Source: Microbacterium sp. zg-B96 (lineage in GTDB: Bacteria; Actinomycetota; Actinomycetes; Actinomycetales; Microbacteriaceae). Taken from it: a stretch of 64,000 nucleotides of DNA. Every line of letters starts with the position of its first letter. The stretch's first letter is position 1. Position numbers and translations under genes: made by a program. Of the stretch, positions 51,042 to 60,111 are shown piece after piece. The stretch spans positions 2,666,001 through 2,730,000 of the forward strand of contig NZ_CP126738.1 of the NCBI RefSeq assembly GCF_030246865.1. Reading direction: 5' to 3'. The notes under the pieces are model-generated. The model ran no database searches and was not told the DNA's origin. It was given only the letters and a program-made list of their open reading frames with translations.

Positions 51042-51998
51042 TCAGTTTAGGACGGGCTTCAGCGCGCGCCGGAAGGCCGCGAAAGCGCTCCACCCCGTGA
51101 TTGCGAGCGTGCCGACCACGACCAGCAGGGTGATCACCAGCTGGGCATCGTCGTCGATGTCGAGGTAGGCCACGAAGGCCGGATCGAACAGTCGACCGGT
51201 CACTGCGAGCCCCACGACGGGAGCAGCCCAGGCCAGCGCGAGTATCGCGACCGCCGTCGCGCTCCCTACTCCCCACCGGCCGGTCGCCCGCGCCCGCAGA
51301 GTGACGACGGCCCCGACGAGGACCAGCAGGATGCCGACGATCAGGCTCCCCGGCCACAGCGCGGCATCGAGCACCGATAGGTGTCCGGCATCGTCGATGG
51401 GCCAGGGGACGGTGACCGCCAGGAGCCCCACGATCGCGAAGACGACGGCGACGAGGTGAAGGGTCATCTCGACCGGGCCCAGCCGGGTGCCGGCATCCAT
51501 TTCTCCGCGCGGTAGGTGGTCGACGGTCCACGTCCCGACGGGCTCACCCGTCCGCTCCAGCGCGGTGTAGACGATCGTCATGCCGGTGAAGATCACTGCC
51601 CCGACGCTGAGCGTGATGCCGATGGTCGGCCCGATGATCCCCCACGGCGACCTTTCCGCCAGGACCATGGCCACGACGACACCGAACGCCACCGGCGGCA
51701 GCGCGCTCCACAGCACGATCCGCAGGACGCGACGCCACGTCGGGTACCAGCGTGGGCCGATGAGATACAGCGGCCGGTCGGCGTATCCGGCGGCGAGCAC
51801 GGCGGGGTCCCCCAGGCCGTTCAGCACGGCGACCTCGGCCGCCGCCGGCTCCTCCCCCTGCGCCACGCGGCCTTCGATCTGGTCGCGTATCGACGCGCGC
51901 AGCTCGGCGGCGTAGTCGACGCGCTCGGCGGGCCGTACCGCCGCGGTCGCGGCCGCAACGTAGCGGCCGGTGTAGTCGTCGCCTGTGATTGATCGCAT
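51042..51998 (-). CDS. HAAS/permease-prefix membrane protein (copy 2)
   Basis: 318 residues from ATG 51998. N-terminal soluble helices YVAAATAAVRPAERVDYAAELRASIRDQIEGRVAQGEEP (in part) and LNGLGDPAVLAAGYADRPLYLIGP form the HAAS-like domain; about seven spans follow. It is a clear paralogue of the 52028-52996 protein. PadR-associated, likely envelope-related; function unknown. Confidence 0.78.
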   Translation of the reverse strand: MRSITGDDYTGRYVAAATAAVRPAERVDYAAELRASIRDQIEGRVAQGEEPAAAEVAVLNGLGDPAVLAAGYADRPLYLIGPRWYPTWRRVLRIVLWSALPPVAFGVVVAMVLAERSPWGIIGPTIGITLSVGAVIFTGMTIVYTALERTGEPVGTWTVDHLPRGEMDAGTRLGPVEMTLHLVAVVFAIVGLLAVTVPWPIDDAGHLSVLDAALWPGSLIVGILLVLVGAVVTLRARATGRWGVGSATAVAILALAWAAPVVGLAVTGRLFDPAFVAYLDIDDDAQLVITLLVVVGTLAITGWSAFAAFRRALKPVLN

Positions 51999-52027
51999 GT
52001 CCGTGCCTTTCTGGCCAGTCGGGTGCC

Positions 52028-52996
52028 TCAGCGCGCGCGGCGCGCCTTCAGTGCGGCGTCGATGATGTCCCACGCGGCCACACCGACGATGACGATTCCC
52101 AGCGCGGCCGCCGAGATCGACGCGGCCTGATCCGACAGGGCAGGGAAGCCGCCGGGGAAGAACGCCGGATTGACCAGCATCCCGCCCCCGAGCAGGACGA
52201 GCGCAGGCACCGCGACCGCCAGCGCGACCCCCGCGTTCGCGACGACGAACGGCCACGTCCACCGCCCGCGCACGTACACGGCGACGGCCAAGGCCGCCTC
52301 CGCGGCGAGCAGCACGAGCAGCGCCGCGATCCCCCAGGGCCACAGCCGAGGGTCGAGCATCGGCATCCACTGATCCTGCAGGTACACCACTCCCCTGACC
52401 TGGTCCCAGATCACCGCGCCCGCGGCTATCGCGACGAAGACGAGCGAGGCGATGAGGTCGCCCAGACCCTGTCCGGCGGGGCGGACCTCGCGCAGCTGGT
52501 CGACGGTCCAGGCAGTGAACGGCGTGCTCTTGCCGCTGAGCGCGCGGTCGGCGATGGCGAAGGCGAGGGTCACCCAGAACGCCACGTGGATGCCGACGGA
52601 CAGGGTGCCGCCGATGACGCCGCCGATCACCTCGCTGATCATCTCGACGGCCTCGCCGCCGGCGAGCACCGCTCCGACGGCGAAACCGATCGCGGCCAGT
52701 GGCAACACGATCCACAGCAGCAGCTTCAGCACCCGGAGCCAGTCCAGGTACAGGCGCGGACCGATCAGGTGCAGCGGGCGGTCGGTGTACCCGGCGGCGA
52801 GCCTCTCGGGGTCGCCGAGCTCGCTCAGCACGGCCCGCTCCGCGTCGGCGGGAGGTTGGCCCGATGCCGCACGGGCATCGACCTGGTCCTCGATCGAGGC
52901 GCGCAGTTCGGCGGCCAGATCGGGGCGCTGCTTCTCTGGGACGGAGCGCGTCGCTGCGTCGACGTAACGATCGGTGAAGGTGGACTGCACTGTCAT
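52028..52996 (-). CDS. HAAS/permease-prefix membrane protein (copy 1)
   Basis: 322 residues. YVDAATRSVPEKQRPDLAAELRASIEDQ and LSELGDPERLAAGYTDRPLHLIGPRLYLDWLRVL (in part) match the neighbouring copy closely, so the pair is a tandem duplication. Several spans follow. It begins 1 nt after the PadR regulator's stop region, so all three are one operon. Confidence 0.8.
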   Translation of the reverse strand: MTVQSTFTDRYVDAATRSVPEKQRPDLAAELRASIEDQVDARAASGQPPADAERAVLSELGDPERLAAGYTDRPLHLIGPRLYLDWLRVLKLLLWIVLPLAAIGFAVGAVLAGGEAVEMISEVIGGVIGGTLSVGIHVAFWVTLAFAIADRALSGKSTPFTAWTVDQLREVRPAGQGLGDLIASLVFVAIAAGAVIWDQVRGVVYLQDQWMPMLDPRLWPWGIAALLVLLAAEAALAVAVYVRGRWTWPFVVANAGVALAVAVPALVLLGGGMLVNPAFFPGGFPALSDQAASISAAALGIVIVGVAAWDIIDAALKARRAR

Positions 52997-52997
52997 G

Positions 52998-53333
52998 TCA
53001 TTTCTCCTCGGGGAGGCCGGCGATCGCGTCGGCGATCGCGGTGAAGTCGTCGGTGAGGGCGCCGGCCAGGCGCTGCCCGGCCTCGCTCGTGCGATAGAAC
53101 TTGCGGGGCCGGGCCTCGTCGGTGTTCCACTCGCTCGTGAGATGCCCCTGCTTCTCCAGGCGGCGCAGCAGCGGGTAGAGGGTGTTCGCGTCGGTGCCGA
53201 AGCCGCGACGGCTGAGCTCCTCGAGCAGCCCGTACCCGTACCCGGGCTCCTGCAGCAGCCGCAGGCACGCGAGCACGATCGTGCCGCGCCGCAGTTCCTG
53301 CAGGTGCGTATCGAGGGCTTCCGTCTCGCTCAT
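52998..53333 (-). CDS. PadR family transcriptional regulator
   Basis: 111 residues from ATG 53333. LQELRRGTIVLACLRLLQEPGYGYGLLEEL and DANTLYPLLRRLEKQGHLTSEW (in part), then RPRKFYRTSEAG are the PadR winged-helix signature. PadR genes commonly sit before HAAS-domain membrane genes and repress them. TAACGT lies 7 nt before the ATG; the operator candidate is at 53348-53360. Confidence 0.92.
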   Translation of the reverse strand: MSETEALDTHLQELRRGTIVLACLRLLQEPGYGYGLLEELSRRGFGTDANTLYPLLRRLEKQGHLTSEWNTDEARPRKFYRTSEAGQRLAGALTDDFTAIADAIAGLPEEK

Positions 53334-53347
53334 GCCCCACACGTTAC

Positions 53348-53360
53348 TGTGTCTCACACA
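53348..53360. promoter_or_regulatory. candidate PadR operator
   Basis: TGTGTCTCACACA, a perfect 5-bp inverted repeat with a CTC centre, just upstream of the PadR -10 and in the 77-bp gap to divergent menC. Confidence 0.45.
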
Positions 53361-53410
53361 CTATTGTCCACCACAAGATGCAGCTGTCTCCGCACTGACA
53401 GGATGGGAGG

Positions 53411-54400
53411 GTGAACCCGCTCCCCGCACTGACCGAACTCCTCGACGGCGCCGTCGTGGTCGCCCTCCCACTGGCCACCCGCTTTCGCGGCGTGGACACC
53501 CGTGAGGCAGTGTTGCTGCGGGGGCCCGCGGGGTGGACCGAGTTCTCCCCGTTCACCGAATACGACGATGCCGAGGCGGCCACGTGGCTGGCCGGCGCGA
53601 TCGACTTCGGCTGGCAGGAGTCCCCCGCGGCGGTGCGCGACCGGGTGCCGGTGAACGCCACCATGCCCGCCGTGGAGGCGGGCCGCGTGCCCGAGGTGCT
53701 GGCCCGATTCGACGGATGCCGCACCGTGAAGGTCAAGGTCGCCGAGCCAGGGCACTTGCTCGCCGACGACGTCGCCCGCGTGCGCGCCGTGCGGCAGGCG
53801 CTGGGGCCGGAGGGGCGCGTGCGGCTCGACGCCAACGGCGCCTGGAACGTCGATGAGGCCGAGCACGCCGTGCACGCCCTCGCCGAGTTCGATCTGGAAT
53901 ACATCGAGCAGCCGTGCGCGAGCGTGGCCGAGCTGGTCGAGCTGCGCGGTCGCATCCGCTACATGGGGATCCCGATCGCCGCCGACGAGAGCGTCCGCAA
54001 GGCATCCGACCCACTCGCCGTCGCCCGCGCCGGCGCCGCGGACATCGTGGTGGTCAAGGCCCAGCCACTGGGCGGCGTGCACCGTGCCCTGCAGATCGTG
54101 GCCGAGGCGGGGCTTCCCGCCGTCGTGTCCAGTGCACTGGAGACCTCGATCGGGCTCTCGATGGGCCTGGCGCTGGCCGCCGCGCTGCCCGACCTCGAGT
54201 TCGACTGCGGGCTGGGGACGGCCGCGCTGTTCACCGGCGACGTCATCGCCTCCCCGCTGGTCCCCCAGGGCGGCTGGCTGCCCGTCGGGCGAGTGCAGCC
54301 GGATGCCGACGCGCTGGCGACCCACGCGGCATCCGACGATCGCCGGGACTGGTGGCTGGATCGCGTCGCGCGCTGCCACGCCCTGCTGTCGGTCAGCTGA
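53411..54400 (+). CDS. menC: o-succinylbenzoate synthase
   Basis: 329 residues from GTG 53411. Enolase-superfamily residues: Lys in CRTVKVKVAEPG, metal Asp in VRLDANGAWN, Glu in EYIEQPC, Asp in AADESVRKASDP and Lys in DIVVVKAQPLGG. CAGGAT lies 6 nt before GTG. It dehydrates SHCHC to OSB. It converges with the TetR gene, overlapping by 8 nt at the 3' ends. Confidence 0.95.
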   Translation: MNPLPALTELLDGAVVVALPLATRFRGVDTREAVLLRGPAGWTEFSPFTEYDDAEAATWLAGAIDFGWQESPAAVRDRVPVNATMPAVEAGRVPEVLARFDGCRTVKVKVAEPGHLLADDVARVRAVRQALGPEGRVRLDANGAWNVDEAEHAVHALAEFDLEYIEQPCASVAELVELRGRIRYMGIPIAADESVRKASDPLAVARAGAADIVVVKAQPLGGVHRALQIVAEAGLPAVVSSALETSIGLSMGLALAAALPDLEFDCGLGTAALFTGDVIASPLVPQGGWLPVGRVQPDADALATHAASDDRRDWWLDRVARCHALLSVS

Positions 54401-55022
54401 GCGGAGCGTCCACCAGCGCGTTCGCGAGGCGTTCCGCGCGTGCGTTGAGGAGCTCGCCCGCCTCGGCGGCGCTCAATCCCTGCAGCGCGGCGCGCACGCT
54501 GGTGTCGTCGGCGACCTCTATGAACAACCGGGCAGCTTCGTCCGCCGGCAGGCGCAACCGCAGGCCGTACGCGTCGACGAGCCCCGAGATGATCTGCGTG
54601 GTGCGCTCGACCATGCCGTCCTGCCAGGCGAGATACGCCTGGGCCATCTGCGGGTCACGCAGCGCCTGCGCGCGGATCTCGCTCACCAGCGCCGGATCCA
54701 TGTCGCCGCCCAGCGACAGTCCCACGACCCGCCGGACGAGTTCGGTCGGCGCAGCAGGGACGTGGTGCGCCTCGAGCTCGCGCACCCGGCTTTCGACCTC
54801 TTCGAGCTTCGCCTCGGCGAGCCGGGCGATGAGTGCCAGGAACAGCTCGTCCTTCGACGCGAAGTTGGAGTAGAAGGCACCGCGGGTGAAGCCCGCGCGT
54901 TCACACACCGCCTCCACAGAGGCCCCGTCCAGCCCGATTTCGGCGAAGACCTCGAGTGCGGCATCCATGAGCCGCCCTCGCGTGTTCTCTCTGCTGCGGG
55001 TGAGCGGTCGCACCTGAGTCAT
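54393..55022 (-). CDS. TetR family transcriptional regulator
   Basis: 209 residues from ATG 55022. HTH region TRGRLMDAALEVFAEIGLDGASVEAVCERAGFTRGAFYSNFASKDELFLALI (in part) is a classic TetR N-terminus; the C-terminal ligand domain is generic. It is divergent from the MMPL-YhgE operon, whose promoter region carries two adjacent palindromes, so it probably represses that efflux operon. Confidence 0.92.
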   Translation of the reverse strand: MTQVRPLTRSRENTRGRLMDAALEVFAEIGLDGASVEAVCERAGFTRGAFYSNFASKDELFLALIARLAEAKLEEVESRVRELEAHHVPAAPTELVRRVVGLSLGGDMDPALVSEIRAQALRDPQMAQAYLAWQDGMVERTTQIISGLVDAYGLRLRLPADEAARLFIEVADDTSVRAALQGLSAAEAGELLNARAERLANALVDAPLS

Positions 55023-55079
55023 CTCGGTCCTGTCCGTTTCACATGAACCGCACAGACTCGCGGTTCCGGCAGCTATTAC

Positions 55080-55112
55080 GATACACCTACGTATCGGATA
55101 CAGCGCTGTATC
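55080..55112. promoter_or_regulatory. tandem TetR-type operators
   Basis: GATACACCTACGTATC (55080-55095) and perfect palindrome GATACAGCGCTGTATC (55097-55112), one base apart and sharing GATAC/GTATC arms, between the tetR and MMPL starts. Confidence 0.75.
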
Positions 55113-55142
55113 GAACCTGCCGACCGCCGATCGAAGGACGCC

Positions 55143-57965
55143 GTGTCCACTCTCCTGTTCTCCCTGGGCCGCTGGTCGTACCGTCACCCGTGGCGGGTGC
55201 TGCTGTCGTGGCTGCTGCTGCTGACGATCGTCGGCGGAAGCGCGGGACTGTTCATGAAGGGCACCGACAACGCCTTCTCGATCCCGGGCACCGAGGCGCA
55301 GGAGGGCATCCTGCTGCTGGAGCGCACCTTCCCGCAGGCCAGCGGCACCAGCGCCCAGCTGGTCGTGGTGGCCGCCGACGGCGCCCAGGTCACGGACGAG
55401 CCGTATGCGGATGCCATCGCCGACACGGTGACCGACCTGACCGATCTGGACGACGTGCTGGCGGTGACCGACCCGTTCGACGAGATGGTCACGGGTCTGG
55501 TCTCCGAAGACGCCCAGGCCGCCATCGTGCGGGTGCAGTTCGACGGGCAGGCCACCGACGTGAGCGAGGCCGCCACCGACGCGCTGCAGGATGTCACCGC
55601 GCAGCTGCGCGACTCGCTGCCGGCGGGCTCGCAGGTGGCGCTGGGAGGCGATCTGTTCTCGGCATCCATCCCCGCCCTGACCATCATCGAAGCCGTCGGC
55701 GTGCTGCTGGCGCTGTTCGTGCTGATCGTGACGTTCCGCTCGTTCGCGGTCGCCTGGTTCCCGCTGGTGAGCGCCCTGATCGGGGTGGGGCTGGCGATCG
55801 CGCTGATCTACGTCGCGACCGCGTTCTCGTCGATCTCCTCGACCGCGCCCATGCTCGCGCTCATGCTGGGCCTGGCGGTCGGCATCGACTACGCCCTGTT
55901 CATCGTCGCGCGACATCAGGATCAGGTGCGCGAGGGCATCGACCCCGAAGAGTCCGCCGCCCGAGCCACCGGCACCGCCGGCTCCGCCGTGATGTTCGCC
56001 GGGGTCACCGTGCTCATCGCCCTGATCGGCCTGGCGTTCGCCGGCATCCCGTTCCTCACCACGATGGGCATCGCCGCGGCCGCCGCCGTCGCGATTGCGG
56101 TGGCCGTCGCAGTCACCCTCACCCCGGCACTGCTCGGCTTCGCCAAGGGCCGCGTGGTCGGCTGGGCACGCCGCGCACCCCGCCGGCCCCGCAAACCCCG
56201 CTCCAGCGGTGGTTTCGCTCAGCGCTGGGTCACCGGGGTCACCCGTTACCCGGTCGTGACGACGGTGGCGATCGTGGTGGGCCTGGGGATCGTCGCGATC
56301 CCGGCGGCATCGCTCGGGCTCGCCCTGCCCAACGCCGGCGTGCAGCCGCCGTCGAGCCAGGCGCGTCAGGCGTACGACCTCACCGCCGAGCACTTCGGCC
56401 CCGGCACCAACGGGCCGCTGGTCATGACCGGCACGATCGTCACCTCCACCGACCCGCTGACGCTCATGACCGACCTCGGCGACGAGATCGCGCAGATCCC
56501 CGGCGTGGCCGAGGTGGCACTGGCGACCCCGAACGAGACCGCCGACACCGGCATCGTCCAGATCGTGCCCGAGACAGCACCCGATGACCCCGCCACCGCT
56601 GACCTGGTGCGGGAGCTCCGCGGGCAGCATGACCGCCTGCTCGAGGAGTACGGGGTCGATCTGAAGGTCACCGGGTACACCGCCGTCGGCATCGACATCT
56701 CCGACCGGCTCGGCGCCGCTCTGGTGCCGTTCGGCATCTTCGTCGTCGGGCTGTCGCTCGTGCTGCTGACGATCGTGTTCCGCTCGATCTGGGTGCCGAT
56801 CACCGCTGCCGCCGGCTACCTGCTGTCGGTGGCGGCATCCTTCGGCGTCGTGGCGGCGGTGTTCGAATGGGGCTGGTTCGCCGACGCGCTGCATGTCGCC
56901 CGCACCGGCCCGGTCATCAGCTTCATGCCGATCATCCTGATGGGCGTGCTGTTCGGCCTCGCGATGGACTACCAGGTGTTCCTCGTCTCGCGCATGCGCG
57001 AGGACTACGTGCACGCCCGGCGGGAGCGGGGCGGCCGCGCCGATCGACTCACCGCGGTGGCAGCGGTGCGCTCCGGCTTCACCGCGTCGGCACGCGTCGT
57101 GACGGCGGCGGCGGTCATCATGTTCGCCGTCTTCGCAGCCTTCGTGCCCGAGGGCGATTCGTCGATCAAGCCGATCGCCCTGGGGCTGACCGTCGGCATC
57201 GCGATCGATGCGTTCCTGGTGCGCATGACCCTCGTCCCGGCGGTGATGGCCCTGCTCGGCGAGAAGGCGTGGTGGATGCCGCGGTGGCTCGAGCGTCGTC
57301 TGCCCCACTTCGACATCGAGGGCGAGGCCGTACAGCGCGAACTCGCCACCGCCCACTGGCCCGACCGGCCCGCCGCCGTGGCGGGCGAGGGCGTGACGGT
57401 GCGCGCCGATGACGCCCACGGCGACGAGGTGACGCTGTTCGCCGGCGCATCGTTCCATGTCGAGGACGGCGGCACGCTGCTGGTGGCAGGGGAACCCCGC
57501 GCGGCGCGTGCGTTCGCGCTGATGGCGGCCGGGCGGGTGACGCCCGACGACGGCCTGCTGCGGGTCGCCGGACACCTGCTGCCCGGACGCGCCGCCTGGG
57601 TGCGTGCGCACGTCGGCGTGGCCCTGCTCGACGGCGCCGCCGACCCGGTCGGTGCGCTGCACGCCGCGTGCAACGGGTCACCGCGTCTGGTGGTCGTCGA
57701 CGGACTCGACGCCCTGCCCGCCGAGCACCGCGACGCCGCGGCAGCGGTGCTGCGCGACGCGGCCGCCGCGCTGCGCGAGCGGTCCGACGATCCCCGCGCC
57801 GCGCTCACTGTCGTCGCGACCGGACAGCCCGACGGCCCCGCGAGCATCGTGCTCGCCGCCGCTCACCGCGCCGGGCCGGCCGTCCTCGAACTGCACGACG
57901 TGCCCGCGACCGCGTCGGATGACGCCGCCGCGGCATCCATCTCCGAAAGCAAGGCCCACGCATGA
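55143..57965 (+). CDS. MMPL transporter with extra C-terminal ABC-ATPase-like domain
   Basis: 940 residues from GTG 55143, GAAGGA upstream. Two RND/MMPL repeats with about twelve spans: LSWLLLLTIVGGSAGLFMKG, IVTFRSFAVAWFPLVSALIGVG, GLAVGIDYALFIVARHQDQ, IVFRSIWVPITAAAGYLLSVAASF and GLAMDYQVFLVSRMREDY. After about residue 710 a soluble domain follows (nt 57385-57965): a beta-rich start, LLVAGEPRAARAFAL where a P-loop would be, and PRLVVVDGLDALPAEHRDAAA resembling Walker B/D-loop. The P-loop Gly/Lys/Thr are absent. Likely exports lipids or drugs with the coupled YhgE protein. Confidence 0.85.
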   Translation: MSTLLFSLGRWSYRHPWRVLLSWLLLLTIVGGSAGLFMKGTDNAFSIPGTEAQEGILLLERTFPQASGTSAQLVVVAADGAQVTDEPYADAIADTVTDLTDLDDVLAVTDPFDEMVTGLVSEDAQAAIVRVQFDGQATDVSEAATDALQDVTAQLRDSLPAGSQVALGGDLFSASIPALTIIEAVGVLLALFVLIVTFRSFAVAWFPLVSALIGVGLAIALIYVATAFSSISSTAPMLALMLGLAVGIDYALFIVARHQDQVREGIDPEESAARATGTAGSAVMFAGVTVLIALIGLAFAGIPFLTTMGIAAAAAVAIAVAVAVTLTPALLGFAKGRVVGWARRAPRRPRKPRSSGGFAQRWVTGVTRYPVVTTVAIVVGLGIVAIPAASLGLALPNAGVQPPSSQARQAYDLTAEHFGPGTNGPLVMTGTIVTSTDPLTLMTDLGDEIAQIPGVAEVALATPNETADTGIVQIVPETAPDDPATADLVRELRGQHDRLLEEYGVDLKVTGYTAVGIDISDRLGAALVPFGIFVVGLSLVLLTIVFRSIWVPITAAAGYLLSVAASFGVVAAVFEWGWFADALHVARTGPVISFMPIILMGVLFGLAMDYQVFLVSRMREDYVHARRERGGRADRLTAVAAVRSGFTASARVVTAAAVIMFAVFAAFVPEGDSSIKPIALGLTVGIAIDAFLVRMTLVPAVMALLGEKAWWMPRWLERRLPHFDIEGEAVQRELATAHWPDRPAAVAGEGVTVRADDAHGDEVTLFAGASFHVEDGGTLLVAGEPRAARAFALMAAGRVTPDDGLLRVAGHLLPGRAAWVRAHVGVALLDGAADPVGALHAACNGSPRLVVVDGLDALPAEHRDAAAAVLRDAAAALRERSDDPRAALTVVATGQPDGPASIVLAAAHRAGPAVLELHDVPATASDDAAAASISESKAHA

Positions 57966-60013
57966 CCCTCTTCCTCGAGCGCGCCCGCTCGCGCCGACCC
58001 ATCACCTGGCTCACCCTCGCCGGCGTGCTGCTGTTGCCGGTGGTCATCGGCGGCATCCTGATCGCCGCGCTGTACAACCCGGTGGAGCGGCTCGACGCGA
58101 TGACCGTCGCCGTCGTCAACGACGACGAGCCGGTCACCCTGGACGGGCAGATGGTGCCGCTGGGCCGCCAGCTCACCGCGGGCCTCGTCGAGGGGTCCGA
58201 TGAGACCCCCAGCAACCCGACCTGGACCATCACGAACGATGATGACGCCCGCGAGGGCCTCGCCGCTGGCAGCTATGACGCCGTCGTGACGATCCCGGAG
58301 AACTTCTCCGCCGCCGCCACCTCCACCGCCCCCGGCGCCACCCCGGAGCGGGCCACGATCTCGGTGACCACCGCGCCGGACAGCCTGGTCGTGGACGATG
58401 CGATCACGGCGCAGGTCACCGGGGCGGCCGCGACGCTCATGGGCACCGAGCTGTCGCAGGTGTACCTCGAGAACGTGTTCCTCGGCTTCACGACCCTCGG
58501 CGACCAGCTCGGCGAGGCCGCCGACGGCGCGACCGAACTCGCCGGCGGGGCGCGCACGGCCTCCGAGGGCGCAGTGAGCCTGGCCGACGGCATCCGGCTG
58601 CTGTCCTCCGGTGCCGCCGAACTCGGCACCGGAGCGGACGGCATCGCGTCGGGAGCAGCCGGGCTCGCCGGCGGGGCGACCGAAGCGGCAAATGGCCTGG
58701 ATGCCTGGGCCGGCGGGGCCACCACCCTCGCCGACGGCACCAATCGCATCGCCGGCGCCCTCGGCACGATCGCCGGGCAGTTTCCGGCCGACATGCCGCA
58801 GGTGCCGCAGGAGGTCATCGATGCCGCGTACGGGATCGGCGCGGACAGCGCCGCGATCAACCAGCAGCTGACTTCGTCGGCGGCGGAGCTGGCTCGCCTC
58901 GCGGAGCAGTGCGACGCGGCGGGCACCCCCGAGATGTGTGCCGACCTGACCGCCGTGGCGCAGCAGGCGCAGGCCGCGCTGCCGACGGCGCAGGCCCTGA
59001 TCAGCCAGGCGGGGACGATCGCTGCGGGCCTGGAAGGACTCAACCAGCTGCCCGCGCTCGGCGCCGGGCTGCAGGAGCTCGCGACGCAGTCCGCGCAGGT
59101 CGCCGGCGGCATGCAGGGTCTCGCCGACGGCGCACAGCAGGCGGCCGGCGGCGTGCGCCAGCTCGCCGACGGTGCCGGGCAGCTCTCCTCCGGCGCCGCG
59201 CAACTGGCGTCGGGTGCAGACGCGCTCGCGTCCGGGGCAGCGGATGCCGCGGACGGCGGCGCCTCGCTCGCCGACGGCGCCGGGCAGCTCGCCGATGGCA
59301 CCGACACGCTCGCGGCCGGTCTGCACACCGCCGCCGACTCGCTCCCGTCGTACACCGACGCCGAGGCCAGCGACTTGGCGTCGGTCGTCGCCGACCCCGT
59401 CGGTGCCGAAGGCTTGGGCACCAACCTGTTCGGTGAATCGGCGGTGCCGCTGCTGACCATGCTGGCGCTGTGGTTCGGCGGGCTCGGCTCGTTCGTGGCG
59501 CTGCGGGCGGTGTCCGCCCGGACGCTGACGTCCCGTCGCCCCTCGGCGCTGCTGGCGCTGCGCTCCCTCGCCCCGGCGGCGGCGATCGGCGCGGCACAGG
59601 GGCTGCTCGTCGCGGGCATCGTGCAGCTGGCGGCCGACTACGACGGCGGCCAGTGGTCGCTGTTCGCGGTGCTGTGCATGCTCGCCGGTGTCGCCTTCGC
59701 CGCCGTCAACCAGGCTCTGGTCGCCGTGTTCGGCGGCGCGGGACGGTGGGCCGCCGCCCTCGTCGGCGTGCTCGCCATCGCCACCGGCATCGTCTCGACG
59801 GCACCGGGCGTGCTCAGTTCGATCGCGTCGCTCATGCCCACCGCCCCGGCCTACCAGGCGTTGCTGGGCGCCCTGGCCTCCACCGGCGGCGTGGGTGCGG
59901 CCGTGGTCGGACTCCTGACGTGGGCAGTCCTGGCGTTCCTGGCGACCACCATCGCGGTGGCGAGCCGGCGCACCATCTCCGCCCGCGCGGTGCTGCAGCC
60001 CGCTGCGGCCTGA
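57962..60013 (+). CDS. YhgE/Pip domain-containing membrane protein
   Basis: 683 residues, ATG overlapping the MMPL stop by 4 nt. An N-terminal span (ITWLTLAGVLLLPVVIGGILIAALYNP) leads to a large extracytoplasmic region with Gly/Ala heptad-like repeats (LADGAGQLSSGAAQLASG and similar), then five or six C-terminal spans (ABC-2-like). It is related to the phage-infection/ESX-associated YhgE family. It probably forms an envelope complex with the MMPL transporter; the MMPL C-terminal ATPase-like domain may replace a separate ABC ATPase. Confidence 0.9.
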   Translation: MTLFLERARSRRPITWLTLAGVLLLPVVIGGILIAALYNPVERLDAMTVAVVNDDEPVTLDGQMVPLGRQLTAGLVEGSDETPSNPTWTITNDDDAREGLAAGSYDAVVTIPENFSAAATSTAPGATPERATISVTTAPDSLVVDDAITAQVTGAAATLMGTELSQVYLENVFLGFTTLGDQLGEAADGATELAGGARTASEGAVSLADGIRLLSSGAAELGTGADGIASGAAGLAGGATEAANGLDAWAGGATTLADGTNRIAGALGTIAGQFPADMPQVPQEVIDAAYGIGADSAAINQQLTSSAAELARLAEQCDAAGTPEMCADLTAVAQQAQAALPTAQALISQAGTIAAGLEGLNQLPALGAGLQELATQSAQVAGGMQGLADGAQQAAGGVRQLADGAGQLSSGAAQLASGADALASGAADAADGGASLADGAGQLADGTDTLAAGLHTAADSLPSYTDAEASDLASVVADPVGAEGLGTNLFGESAVPLLTMLALWFGGLGSFVALRAVSARTLTSRRPSALLALRSLAPAAAIGAAQGLLVAGIVQLAADYDGGQWSLFAVLCMLAGVAFAAVNQALVAVFGGAGRWAAALVGVLAIATGIVSTAPGVLSSIASLMPTAPAYQALLGALASTGGVGAAVVGLLTWAVLAFLATTIAVASRRTISARAVLQPAAA

Positions 60014-60020
60014 GCGCCCC

Positions 60021-60110
60021 TCTCCCGACACAGGAGATCTCCCCGCAACAGGACGATTCCCCGCGAAACGACCTGTACCGGTGAGATCGCCTGTACCGGG
60101 GAGATGGCGG
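60021..60110. repeat. ~90-bp intergenic repeat, copy A
   Basis: Matches 62081-62170 at roughly 80% by eye. It contains GATCTCCCCGCAACAGG and the near-complement CCTGTACCGGGGAGAT, so it can fold into a hairpin. It lies between convergent YhgE and CGNR genes. Confidence 0.75.
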
Positions 60111-60111
60111 C

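Noticed and set aside
54393..57662. 1089-codon minus-strand open frame spanning tetR and antisense to MMPL
   Set aside because: Only the last 209 codons are TetR; the rest is His/Arg/Gly-rich shadow coding opposite a clear transporter gene.
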